From the NCBI GenBank assembly GCA_017547445.1, contig JAFYPR010000023.1, forward strand, positions 1 through 37,085: 37,085 bases of DNA. Direction: 5' to 3'. This document shows positions 1 to 8,246 of the stretch, piece after piece (position 1 is the stretch's first letter; every line of letters begins with the position of its first letter). This DNA is from Clostridia bacterium. Its GTDB lineage: Bacteria > Bacillota > Clostridia > UMGS1883. Made by a program: the position numbers and the translations under genes. The notes below the pieces were generated by a model. The model saw nothing but the letters and a program-made list of their open reading frames with translations, ran no database searches and was not told where the DNA came from.

Positions 1-97
1 AGGGGTGAATGCGATTAACCCCTCCGATTTTATTTTGGGAAACCTTCTTTCCCAAACCCTTCGCTATTGTGCAGAAAATGACTTTTTCGACAGTCTG
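1..97. other. Left-edge intergenic hairpins
   Basis: No coding signal is visible. Two inverted repeats can be read: AGGGGT at 1-6 with ACCCCT at 18-23, and a perfect 9-bp stem TTTGGGAAA (34-42) / TTTCCCAAA (48-56) with a 5-base loop. Neither is followed by a T-run on either strand, so terminator activity is not supported. They may belong to the 3' region of a gene lying left of the window. Confidence 0.4.
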
Positions 98-126
98 AAC
101 ATCCCGAGCATTCGCTCGGGATGTTT
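98..126 (+). terminator. Rho-independent terminator reading rightward
   Basis: An inverted repeat CATCCCGAGC / GCTCGGGATG with a short loop is followed by TTTT on the plus strand. On the minus strand the hairpin is followed by CAGACTG, with no T-run. It therefore fits the end of a plus-strand gene left of the window better than the end of the minus-strand hydrolase at 179. Its right arm closely resembles the one at 8161-8195. Confidence 0.6.
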
Positions 127-132
127 TCCTTA

Positions 133-163
133 ATTACTAATTACTCATTACTAATTGCTAATT
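133..163. repeat. 7-bp AT-rich tandem repeat, copy 1
   Basis: Four tandem heptads ATTACTA, ATTACTC, ATTACTA, ATTGCTA followed by ATT. The same array, preceded by CCTTA, occurs identically at 8201-8231 and in a variant at 23368-23400. It is sandwiched between the hairpin at 98-126 and the stop-codon hairpin at 164-203. Confidence 0.8.
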
Positions 164-203
164 AAGATATGCACAAAATCACTCGTTATTTTGTGCATAT
201 CTT
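164..203. repeat. 16-bp perfect inverted repeat across a stop codon
   Basis: Bases 164-179 pair perfectly with 188-203 (core GATATGCACAAAAT / ATTTTGTGCATATC), leaving an 8-base loop. The TGA stop of the adjacent hydrolase occupies the junction of arm and loop (179-181), so the mRNA hairpin forms from the last coding codons and the first untranslated bases. The paralogue at 8232-8271 has the same structure with two mismatched positions. Confidence 0.75.
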
Positions 204-1384
204 GCAGCTTCGCACATAGCCAATAAGAATGCACCGACACCAAAGTTCTGTGTTGTGTCATAGCTCATAGCCTGTGTTGCATTAGAGCCGATGTGCTGAA
301 CATAGCCTACCTTACCTGTATCATGCAAAGCTACATCCGCAAGATAATTATAACCTGCTAAAGCTGTATCAAGGTATTCTTCCTTATCAAGGATTCCGTT
401 GTTGATACCCCAGAAGAAGCCATATGTAAAGAAAGCTGTACCGCTTGTTTCATAGCCGTAATCGTTGTCATTATTGCCTGTAGGGTAATTCTGAAGCATG
501 CTCTGTGTCCAGAAGCCGTTGCCCTGACTATCCTTTAACTGGCAAGCCTTGATGGCAGGAGCCATTTCCTTATATGTTGTAAGGAACTCATCATAATGCT
601 TATATGCAGAGGGCATATCGGCAAGTACTTTACAAAGACCGGCAAATACCCAGCCGTTACCTCTTGCCCAGAAGTTCTTTTCATTTTCGTGACCGGGATT
701 AGGCATTAAGGGGTATACAAAATTTGCATCACGGAAGAAAAGGTTTTTGTAATCGGTGGGATCAGAATAGCTTGCACCCTCCTTAAGTCTTGCAGTTGTT
801 GTATAGCCTTCTTCGCTTACAGGAATACCGCCCTTGCCGTCATACATCAGCTCCTTTGCATAACGGAAGTACTTATAAAGTGCATCAAGATACTTTTCGT
901 CACCTGTCTGCTTATAAAGCTTTGTGAATACGGGCATAACCATGTAAAGAGCATCTGCCCACCACCAGTAGTTGTCAACATCCTTTTTCATCTGCTCTTC
1001 AACAACATACATAACTCTGTCTATTGTTGCACCGTCAACACCTGCATTGTAAAGGTCAATATAAACCTGGAAGCAGATTTCCCAATCGCCGAAAATTACA
1101 GCTGCGCTGCCCTGTGTCTGGTTATATTCCCAGAACCACTCAGAGGGGTCAGCGTCCGAATCATTACCCTTCCAGTTACAGAAGTTCGCCCAGTCAATTG
1201 TATACTTAAGTAAATCCTTATCACCTAAAAGCTTGTAAACCTCCATGTTGCCTGTGTGATAAGCCGCCTTATCCCAAAAAGCAGGATGTGCGCCACCGTG
1301 CCAGTCAACAAAATCGTAATTTTCCTGCCAGAAGGTATCCGCTCTTCTTATTTTCTCTACTGCAGCTTCATACGTAAGTGCCAT
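179..1384 (-). CDS. Cytoplasmic GH88/GH105 family unsaturated glycuronyl hydrolase
   Basis: A 401-residue protein with the signature of the (alpha/alpha)6-barrel family containing YteR/YesR and bacterial unsaturated glucuronyl hydrolases. These remove 4,5-unsaturated uronic acid from the non-reducing end of oligosaccharides left by polysaccharide lyases. The motif WWWADALYMVMP (about 140-151) carries Asp144, matching the catalytic Asp of YteR; YNQTQGS (87-93) and HENEKNFWARGNGWV are also family-like. The length equals a single catalytic domain. There is no signal peptide, so it should act inside the cell on imported oligosaccharides. AAGGAGAG lies just before the ATG. It follows the HAD gene by 15 bases, probably in one transcript. 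The closest relative in the window is the C-terminal domain of the protein at 8247-13286. Family GH105 rather than GH88, and the exact substrate (rhamnogalacturonan, xanthan, ulvan or other), cannot be decided by eye. Confidence 0.88.
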   Translation of the reverse strand: MALTYEAAVEKIRRADTFWQENYDFVDWHGGAHPAFWDKAAYHTGNMEVYKLLGDKDLLKYTIDWANFCNWKGNDSDADPSEWFWEYNQTQGSAAVIFGDWEICFQVYIDLYNAGVDGATIDRVMYVVEEQMKKDVDNYWWWADALYMVMPVFTKLYKQTGDEKYLDALYKYFRYAKELMYDGKGGIPVSEEGYTTTARLKEGASYSDPTDYKNLFFRDANFVYPLMPNPGHENEKNFWARGNGWVFAGLCKVLADMPSAYKHYDEFLTTYKEMAPAIKACQLKDSQGNGFWTQSMLQNYPTGNNDNDYGYETSGTAFFTYGFFWGINNGILDKEEYLDTALAGYNYLADVALHDTGKVGYVQHIGSNATQAMSYDTTQNFGVGAFLLAMCEAARYAQNNE

Positions 1385-1399
1385 TTTATATCTCTCCTT

Positions 1400-2101
1400 T
1401 TATAATGATTTTAAAAATTCTATCATATCCTCAAAGCTTCCGCGTTTGCCTTCATAGGGTTTAACCCTGCTTGGCTTAACAAAGCCTTCAACCAGAAAGG
1501 TGTCTATCCCCAAAGCTGCCGCCGCGTGCATATCCTCATCCTCGCTGTTACCAATCATCACACAGTCTTCAGGCTCCACGCCTATAGTATCACATACAAA
1601 TTCAAAGTACTTTGGATTAGGCTTTGTAAAGGATGAATTTTCATAGCTTGTCACAAAATCAAAATCATCTTTTGTAAGACCCATCCAGCTCATTCTCGCT
1701 TCCTGCCCCGTCAAGGGAAACAAGGGGTTTGTAGCTAAAACAACCTTATCAGCCTTTTCATGGGCAATAGCCACCGCAACCCTTGCCAATGGGTTTTCCC
1801 CCGCAAAAGCCTTTGCCTCATGGAACTCGTTAGGGTAAAAATCATTGGATGCATCGTAAAAAGGCTTGTAATCAAGATCTGTTTTTTTACCGAATCTATC
1901 CCAGAAAACCTGTTCATTCGTTTTCGTTCCGTCATTTTTATACATACATTTTGTGCCGTCCCATACGGCATCAATAAGAGCCTCGGGTTCAATCCCGAAA
2001 GGGCACAGCTTTTTTGCCAGAAGCTTAAAATATCCTTTCGTGAACACGTCCTCATCCATAGGAAGAAGGGTGCCATCCATATCAAACAAAATTGCTTTCA
2101 T
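1400..2101 (-). CDS. HAD family hydrolase
   Basis: A 233-residue haloacid-dehalogenase superfamily phosphatase-like protein. Motif I is FDMDGT, with nucleophile Asp7 and acid/base Asp9. Motif II is the Thr of VLATNPLFP. A Lys sits in SSFTKPNPKYF, and motif IV is GNSEDEDMHAAAALGI. A cap of about 100 residues after motif I suggests the C1-cap type that acts on small phosphorylated molecules. GAGGTG precedes the ATG. The gene is first in a two-gene unit with the glycuronyl hydrolase, so its substrate could be a sugar phosphate from that pathway; this is inference from position only. Confidence 0.85.
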   Translation of the reverse strand: MKAILFDMDGTLLPMDEDVFTKGYFKLLAKKLCPFGIEPEALIDAVWDGTKCMYKNDGTKTNEQVFWDRFGKKTDLDYKPFYDASNDFYPNEFHEAKAFAGENPLARVAVAIAHEKADKVVLATNPLFPLTGQEARMSWMGLTKDDFDFVTSYENSSFTKPNPKYFEFVCDTIGVEPEDCVMIGNSEDEDMHAAAALGIDTFLVEGFVKPSRVKPYEGKRGSFEDMIEFLKSL

Positions 2102-2121
2102 AAATTCACCTCAACAACGTA

Positions 2122-2150
2122 ATTCTACCACAAATAATACTGCTTGTCTA
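2122..2150 (-). promoter_or_regulatory. Sigma-A-type promoter for the HAD-hydrolase unit
   Basis: On the minus strand, TAGACA (2145-2150) and TAGAAT (2122-2127) are separated by 17 bases; each matches the consensus at five of six positions. Transcription would start about 15 bases before the ATG at 2101. A divergent promoter lies 30-60 bases away. Confidence 0.6.
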
Positions 2151-2183
2151 CACCTAAAAAAAGCGATATTAATTTGCTTTTTC

Positions 2184-2211
2184 TTGCATTATGAAAATAT
2201 TTTGATATAAT
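2184..2211 (+). promoter_or_regulatory. Extended -10 promoter for the surface-protein pair
   Basis: TATAAT at 2206-2211 is preceded by TG at 2203-2204 (TGnTATAAT). A weak -35 candidate TTGCAT lies at 2184-2189 with 16-base spacing. The extended -10 would compensate for the weak -35. The start codon is at 2246. Confidence 0.55.
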
Positions 2212-2245
2212 ATTACTACAGTTTTTGTCATCACGGAGGAAAATC

Positions 2246-4225
2246 ATGAAAAAAGTATTTAAAACTTTAATTCTCTCTATTTTTATATTCACAGGGCTTT
2301 TTATATCTGCAAATGCCGCTTCCGTACCGGAAGAAATCAAAGAACTTGGAAGCAAATATTACATACAGACTCACGCCTTTGATTGCGACAACGACTTTGC
2401 CCTGTATTTTGATAAAACAAAGCTCGTAGGCAAGTTTGATTTTGATATCACTAAATTTTTCCAGTTATCCGTAAGGAACAACTCCACTCTTGACTGGGTA
2501 TACGCAAACGGCAATATAAGCGAAGAAAATTCTGTTGCCGTTGTTGACTTTTCTGCCCTTCCGATGGGCGAATACACCATTCGTGTGGCGTTTAACACCT
2601 CGGGCAATGTGTATACCGACGGATATCAGATTGTTGACTTTACCGCTTTGAAATCATCCTCTTATGAGTGCATTTTTATAACAAGCTCTTCCGTCAAGGA
2701 TTTTGAGAGGCACCTTGACGTATACGGCTGTGTTTCCGCTCAGGACTACTGGTATTACACAGACTATCTTGCGCCGAAAGAGGGCAGCGATCAGTATACC
2801 ATCTTCAAGCCCCTTGCTGACTCTCTTACCAAAAATCTTACCACCGATTATGACAAAGCACGTGCAATTTACACCTGGATTGCGGATAATATTTATTATG
2901 ACTATCCCGCCTGCTTTACAGGCAGCTCAAGTGACAAACAGGCTGCATCAGACCCTGTTACGGTTTTCAACACAAAGCGTGCCATCTGTGGCGGCTATTC
3001 AAGGGTGATGGACATTATGCTCACCCTCTCCGGTATTCCCTCGTTGTATGTATCCGGCGTTGCTTATCCCTCGGGCATAGCACATGCATGGAACGTTGTC
3101 TGCCTGGACGGCACCTGGTGCTATATGGACGTAACATGGGGCTCGGGCAACAAGTATGACAACAACACCTTCACAAAAGGCTCTGTCAACTACCAGTATT
3201 TTGCAGTAACTGCAAGCTTTATTTCTCAGACAAGAACCATAAACCGCGGTTTTTCAAATCTTTGTCTGAACAATATGGAATATGCAGTTTATTACTATCC
3301 CGCTTTAGGCACCTATGAGGCTGTGGCAACAGACTATTTCTCTACCCCCTTTGACACAGTCTATATCCGTGATTATATAGCAGGCATTCCCGTAACAGCT
3401 CTTGATGAGGATTGCTTTCATTATACTGACCCCATTAAGAACATCTATCTTCCCGAAACCATAAAGTATGTAGCAAATGCCTTTGAAGGCATAGATAATC
3501 TTAACCTTTATGTTACGGGCAAAAACACACAGCTTGCCACAGCTTATTACGATTGCGACAACTTAACTGTGTATATGCCCTTCAGCTCTCAGTATTTCAA
3601 AGGTGAGGACGGTTACAGCTTTACAGTTGTCAACACCGATTTTGAAGTAAACGGCATTTCAATTGACGGCAACACTCTTACCGCTACAATCCATAACGGC
3701 TTGTTGAAAACTCAGCCAAAGCTTGTGCTTGCCATTTACGATAATAACAACACCCTTCACAAGGCAATGGTTAAGGATACGTTTGAAGGCATTGATACCT
3801 ATAGCTTTGATATAACAGGCTTTAATTCCAGCTATAGCGTAAAGGCATTTCTTATAAGCGATGCCAATTCACTCATCCCTTACAATACGGCTTTTGAACA
3901 ACGTCTTTCACAGACAATCAATACAGGGATTACTCTGGAATCCTTCCATAAATATCTGCCTGATGATGACGAAACCCGGATTTATGCCTATGATGGAATT
4001 TGTCACAGTATAGACGTAACCTTCAATGAGCAGACCTTTACTGCAGAAAACGACTATATTTATATCTACGATATGAACGATAATTTAATCGGCACCTATA
4101 CAGGCGATGAGTTGTCAGGCAAAACAATCAACATTTTGGGCAACACCGTAAAAATCCGCCTTGTTACAGACAGTAAGGGCAATGCCTACGGCTATAAAAC
4201 AACATCAATTATTGTTGCAAAATAA
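2246..4225 (+). CDS. Exported transglutaminase-like protein with BspA-like repeat segment
   Basis: A 659-residue protein. The ATG at 2246 is chosen because CGGAGGA lies 6-10 bases upstream and because MKKVFKTLILSIFIFTGLFISANA is a good signal peptide; an upstream in-frame TTG at 2225 would overlap that site. The middle has the transglutaminase/protease-like core: Cys248 in RAICGGYSR, His280 in GIAHAWNVV and Asp295 in CYMDVTWGSG form the expected triad. After it, about residues 370-440 read like LRR_5 repeats (IPVTALDEDCFHY, IYLPETIKYVANAF). The last 200 residues are beta-rich with no family recognised. No LPXTG motif or membrane anchor is seen, so the protein is probably secreted or loosely wall-bound. 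The gene ends 11 bases before the LRR gene. Such folds act as peptidases, cross-linkers or binding modules; the activity is not determined. Confidence 0.85.
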   Translation: MKKVFKTLILSIFIFTGLFISANAASVPEEIKELGSKYYIQTHAFDCDNDFALYFDKTKLVGKFDFDITKFFQLSVRNNSTLDWVYANGNISEENSVAVVDFSALPMGEYTIRVAFNTSGNVYTDGYQIVDFTALKSSSYECIFITSSSVKDFERHLDVYGCVSAQDYWYYTDYLAPKEGSDQYTIFKPLADSLTKNLTTDYDKARAIYTWIADNIYYDYPACFTGSSSDKQAASDPVTVFNTKRAICGGYSRVMDIMLTLSGIPSLYVSGVAYPSGIAHAWNVVCLDGTWCYMDVTWGSGNKYDNNTFTKGSVNYQYFAVTASFISQTRTINRGFSNLCLNNMEYAVYYYPALGTYEAVATDYFSTPFDTVYIRDYIAGIPVTALDEDCFHYTDPIKNIYLPETIKYVANAFEGIDNLNLYVTGKNTQLATAYYDCDNLTVYMPFSSQYFKGEDGYSFTVVNTDFEVNGISIDGNTLTATIHNGLLKTQPKLVLAIYDNNNTLHKAMVKDTFEGIDTYSFDITGFNSSYSVKAFLISDANSLIPYNTAFEQRLSQTINTGITLESFHKYLPDDDETRIYAYDGICHSIDVTFNEQTFTAENDYIYIYDMNDNLIGTYTGDELSGKTINILGNTVKIRLVTDSKGNAYGYKTTSIIVAK

Positions 4226-4236
4226 GGAGTCACCAC

Positions 4237-7200
4237 ATGAAAAAAGCTATCTCATTTTTATTGATTTTCGCATTACTTGTAACCGCCCTTCCCCTTTCGG
4301 CAGCCGCTTCAGGGGAAGAATTTACTCAAAAGGAATTAAATAACGATCTTAGGTATGTTATTGATGCCACCGACACGGTAAGCCACCACGGCTACACCTA
4401 CGACGTAGACTATCGTTTGAATGTAAAAACAGGGGAAATTCTGAGCATATCCTTCCCCAATAACAATGTTGTCGGTAACTACATAACAATCCCGCAAACA
4501 TTGGCAGGCTATACAGTTAAGGGTATCGGCAAGGAATTATTCAAGCAGCGTTACTGGCTCTGCGAGGTTATTTTGCCCGAAACTGTGGAATATATCGGTG
4601 AAGATGCCTTCAAGGAATGTGTAAATCTGTATGTTGTTAAAATGGAAAATCCCGAAAAAAGTCAGTTGAAGCACATCGGAAGCAATGCCTTCAATGATTT
4701 AAAGCTGTTGTTTGAAGCACCCATATATGACGGCTTGGAATATATCGGTGAAAATGCATTCTCAGGCACAGAGGCTATCGAGGATATTACTCTTCCCGAA
4801 AGCTTAACTCACTTAGGCGCATATGCATTTTATAATTCCAAGCTCAAAAATGTCACAATTCCTGAGGATTTAACACACATCGGTGCATATGCATTTCATA
4901 AAACTCCCTGGCTGGAAAATTACGATGCAGACTTTGTGGTTGAGGGCAATTACGTACTCATTGCATATAAAGGCGACGAAACTGATGTAGTATTGCCCAA
5001 TAACATCTTTCATATTGCTGACAAGGTTTTTGCCGCAGCCCCTATTACAGGCATCACCTTTAACAAAAGGCTTAAAACAATCGGCGACAGCGTATTCGAA
5101 GGCTGCTCCTATTTAACCCATGTCAGTATTCCCGACACTGTTGAAGCTATAGGCGAAGGGCTTTTCAAAAACTGTAAGGCACTTACAGCAGCCTCCCTTC
5201 CTTCGCACTTAACCCATATCCCCGCTTACACCTTCCAGAACACACGTCTTTTGGAATTTGATTTTTCAAAAATTGAAACCATAGGCTCATACGCCTTCGG
5301 AAGCACCCGCCTTTCGGGAGATTTCACACTCTCCTCACCCATGACATACGTTGGCGACCACGCCTTTTACGGCACAAGCTTCACATCGGTTTCGGTAACG
5401 GATAATGTGTATCTTGCCGACTATGCTTTTTCCCAGTCAACAGGCATGTACGGTCCATCTCCCACAATTACAGAAGTAAATATTGATCTGAGCGTTAAAC
5501 AAATGGGCGGTGAGGTTTTTTACGGCACACCCTGGTACAATGCTCAGAATACCGAATTTTTAATTGTGGGTGACGGCATTTTAATTAAGCATTTTTCAAA
5601 TGCACGTATAGAGCAGCTGATTGTTCCCGATACAGTAAAAGCAATAGCCTCTCAGGCATTTTTAAATACTGCAGGCTATGGGGAAATCATATTGCCCGAC
5701 ACAATTACACATTTAGGCGATTATGCATTAGCTTCTGCCAATGCAGACAAAATTGTGCTTCCCGATACCATCACCGAAATGGGCAAGGGTGTTTTCCAAA
5801 GCTCCACGGTCAAAACCGTCGTATGGCCCGAAAACATAACCGATATCCCCGACTATACCTTCTATCAGTCAAATATTTCATCCTTTGATTTTTCCCATAT
5901 CACTTCAATAGGTGACTATGCCTTTTATAACCCCAAATTTTTAAATGTCACCATCGGAGACTCCGTAAATAAAATAGGCGACTATGCTTTCCGGGGCGGC
6001 AGGGTAACACTTCATCATCTGCCCGAAAGCATGGGAGAATACCCCTTCGGCAACAGCGATACGGCTACATGGAGTATTATCCCCGAATATTATGTGGACG
6101 AGGATGTTTTTCCCTATAACAAGGACGAGGATTATTTAATCCTCCCCGACTGGGTTGACTTCAGCGTATATGTCAACATCACCCCCGAAATCATCGAAAC
6201 AGGTGTTGACTATGTAGTTGTAAAGTTTGCTTCCTATCCTCCCAAGAGCCTCGGCTCCTATTACGGCTCAGGCTATCAGACAATTGACTCCTCCCACTTT
6301 AAATGGCTTGATGAGCAAACTATTAAAATTTCCGATATTTTAGATTGCAACAATCAGAGCATCCGCTTTTTTGAGCATTACAGCGGTTATATAACCTTCC
6401 AATATAACCCCATATATTTAACAGGCATGGGAAGCAGTGATGTCAGTTTTTCCTTATCAAATATCAAATCAATAGGCGCAGATGCACGAAGCACGGCATA
6501 TACAGATTATTTCTTAACCCGTATCCGCTCTCAGGTTGATGAGGTTACACCTACCTTTACCCCTACAACGGGACAAACCTTTGAGCTTTATGCTGATGAA
6601 AGCTGCACCCAATACCTGGGTAATACCATTTCTCTTTCTTATGACCCCGTGACGGTATGGGTAAAGGTCACCTCCCAGAACAATAAGAATTCCGCGGTAT
6701 ACAAATGGGTTTTCGAGTATTATTATCTTGCAAATGCTCCCGCATTTGATATAAAGGAAACGCATTTCAAGAACAGTCTTGACGTTACCATTTCCTCCAC
6801 ATTGGAGGATGGCATGATTTATTACACAACAGACTCCACCGAGCCCTCCATGACAAACGGTTATTTGTATGATGGCGCAATCACCATTACGGAAACTACA
6901 ACCTTTAAGGCAATTGTTTACGCTCCTCATACAAAACCCTCCACCGTTACCGCAATGACCTATACTCTTGCCCGGGATATGGAAATAACTGATGCTTTCC
7001 CAAAGGGCGACAGTGCCACAATTTCCATTTCTCCCCCCACTGTTATCTGCGAGAAGTATTTAACCGCCCACCTTTCTTCTGATGGTGAAAGCTGGGACAG
7101 CACCCACGAGGTTTATATCTACCCCGGGTCAAACACCTTCTCACTTTACGGCTTGTCTCCCGACACAAAATACTATGTAAAAATTACTCTTCCAAGTGCC

Positions 7201-8157
7201 TCAATAACCTCAAATGTGTATTCCTTTACAACAAGCAGCTTTAATTCAAAAACAGGCTTTTCTTACACCTCAGAGGGTTATATAACAGGTATGCCCGAGG
7301 GTGATGGATGCACTGTTCCCGAAAAAATCGGCACTACAAAAATTGTGGGCATTGCTCCTTACGCATACGATTACGTATACGGCACAATCACAATCCCCAA
7401 AACAATAACCGATATTTCTCCCATAGGCGCAAATGCCTCCATAAGCTTCAGTGTGGCATCTGCCAACAGTGTATATAAATCCGATAACGGCTCACTTTAC
7501 AATAAGGATATGACAAAGCTTATACGTGCAGGCTTTATGGGCAAATCCAATAAAGAGATGGTATTTACCGTACCTTCAACTGTTAAGGAAATCGGCGATT
7601 TTGCTTTTTATGACACATACTTTACATCCGTTACCTTAAACGAAGGTCTGGAGACAATCGGAAGCAACGTTTTCTATGGCAGCGCTTTGGATATTATAAG
7701 AATACCCTCATCCGTTACCCATATGGGCGAAAACTTTGCTGCAGGCAGAAATACAGCCGTAATTTTCTTAGGCGCAACACCTCAGTGCAGTAAGAATACA
7801 TTTGGTGAAAACGTTGTCCTTTATTCCCGCATTGAAAACACCACTCTTTATGATAAGAGTGTAAGGCTTACGGCAAATGCACTCTCCGATTTTACAAGCT
7901 TCTTTAAACCCTCCGTTTATTCTAATTCCGTTGATGTTTCCTGGTGCAGTGAAGTCGATTTTGACGAAAATACCGCAGTCATATGCAAAGTGTTGCATAC
8001 AGACGGAACAATTGAAGTTTTAACAAAGCTTCTTTCCGAATGCTACAGTAATGATTGCTTCTTTAACACTAAATCAAAAATTAAATCAGTTAAAATCTTC
8101 TTCTGGAACAAAGATAATCTTTCGCCCTATGCATACAGTGAGGAAATAAATTTCTAA
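4237..8157 (+). CDS. Exported BspA-like leucine-rich-repeat surface protein
   Basis: A 1306-residue protein with signal peptide MKKAISFLLIFALLVTALPLSAAAS. Residues of about 80-640 are LRR_5/BspA-like repeats, with recurring phrases such as IGEDAFKEC, LPESLTHLGAYAFYNSKL and IPDTVEAIGEGLFKNC. About 830-900 resembles a chitobiase/beta-hexosaminidase C-terminal-type domain (GMIYYTTDSTEPS, then ITITETTTFKAIVYA). About 905-1005 resembles fibronectin type III (LYGLSPDTKYYVKITL). About 1005-1180 is a second LRR_5 block. The C-terminal 120 residues are unassigned. AAGGAG lies 9 bases before the ATG and the gene is coupled to the transglutaminase-like gene. BspA-like proteins commonly bind host or plant surface molecules; no cell-wall sorting signal or SLH domain is visible, so the mode of attachment is unknown. 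Confidence 0.88.
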   Translation: MKKAISFLLIFALLVTALPLSAAASGEEFTQKELNNDLRYVIDATDTVSHHGYTYDVDYRLNVKTGEILSISFPNNNVVGNYITIPQTLAGYTVKGIGKELFKQRYWLCEVILPETVEYIGEDAFKECVNLYVVKMENPEKSQLKHIGSNAFNDLKLLFEAPIYDGLEYIGENAFSGTEAIEDITLPESLTHLGAYAFYNSKLKNVTIPEDLTHIGAYAFHKTPWLENYDADFVVEGNYVLIAYKGDETDVVLPNNIFHIADKVFAAAPITGITFNKRLKTIGDSVFEGCSYLTHVSIPDTVEAIGEGLFKNCKALTAASLPSHLTHIPAYTFQNTRLLEFDFSKIETIGSYAFGSTRLSGDFTLSSPMTYVGDHAFYGTSFTSVSVTDNVYLADYAFSQSTGMYGPSPTITEVNIDLSVKQMGGEVFYGTPWYNAQNTEFLIVGDGILIKHFSNARIEQLIVPDTVKAIASQAFLNTAGYGEIILPDTITHLGDYALASANADKIVLPDTITEMGKGVFQSSTVKTVVWPENITDIPDYTFYQSNISSFDFSHITSIGDYAFYNPKFLNVTIGDSVNKIGDYAFRGGRVTLHHLPESMGEYPFGNSDTATWSIIPEYYVDEDVFPYNKDEDYLILPDWVDFSVYVNITPEIIETGVDYVVVKFASYPPKSLGSYYGSGYQTIDSSHFKWLDEQTIKISDILDCNNQSIRFFEHYSGYITFQYNPIYLTGMGSSDVSFSLSNIKSIGADARSTAYTDYFLTRIRSQVDEVTPTFTPTTGQTFELYADESCTQYLGNTISLSYDPVTVWVKVTSQNNKNSAVYKWVFEYYYLANAPAFDIKETHFKNSLDVTISSTLEDGMIYYTTDSTEPSMTNGYLYDGAITITETTTFKAIVYAPHTKPSTVTAMTYTLARDMEITDAFPKGDSATISISPPTVICEKYLTAHLSSDGESWDSTHEVYIYPGSNTFSLYGLSPDTKYYVKITLPSASITSNVYSFTTSSFNSKTGFSYTSEGYITGMPEGDGCTVPEKIGTTKIVGIAPYAYDYVYGTITIPKTITDISPIGANASISFSVASANSVYKSDNGSLYNKDMTKLIRAGFMGKSNKEMVFTVPSTVKEIGDFAFYDTYFTSVTLNEGLETIGSNVFYGSALDIIRIPSSVTHMGENFAAGRNTAVIFLGATPQCSKNTFGENVVLYSRIENTTLYDKSVRLTANALSDFTSFFKPSVYSNSVDVSWCSEVDFDENTAVICKVLHTDGTIEVLTKLLSECYSNDCFFNTKSKIKSVKIFFWNKDNLSPYAYSEEINF

Positions 8158-8160
8158 CAA

Positions 8161-8195
8161 AAAATCCCGAGCTTTTGAAAAGCTCGGGATTTTTT
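8161..8195. terminator. Bidirectional rho-independent terminator
   Basis: A perfect stem AATCCCGAGCTTTT / AAAAGCTCGGGATT is followed by T6 on the plus strand and on the minus strand by T6 (the complement of the A-run at its left edge). It lies between two convergent genes, 3 bases after the stop of the LRR gene and about 50 bases after the stop of the large hydrolase, and can serve both. Confidence 0.9.
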
Positions 8196-8200
8196 CCTTA

Positions 8201-8231
8201 ATTACTAATTACTCATTACTAATTGCTAATT
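8201..8231. repeat. 7-bp AT-rich tandem repeat, copy 2
   Basis: The same four heptads as at 133-163 (ATTACTA, ATTACTC, ATTACTA, ATTGCTA, ATT), again preceded by CCTTA and flanked by a terminator hairpin on the left and a stop-codon hairpin on the right (8232-8271). Confidence 0.8.
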
Positions 8232-8246
8232 AAGATATGCACAAAA

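Noticed and set aside
133-163. CRISPR-like repeat array
   Set aside because: The units are 7 bp and directly abutting, without spacers, and no cas gene is present.
179-1384. The short hydrolase as a truncated pseudogene of the large one
   Set aside because: It has a full-length catalytic domain, a proper start codon with a ribosome binding site, the catalytic Asp and an operon partner, so it is an intact gene.
4237-8157. Internal LRR repeats as a DNA-level tandem repeat
   Set aside because: The protein repeats are degenerate and their DNA differs widely; they are domain repeats, not a recent DNA duplication.
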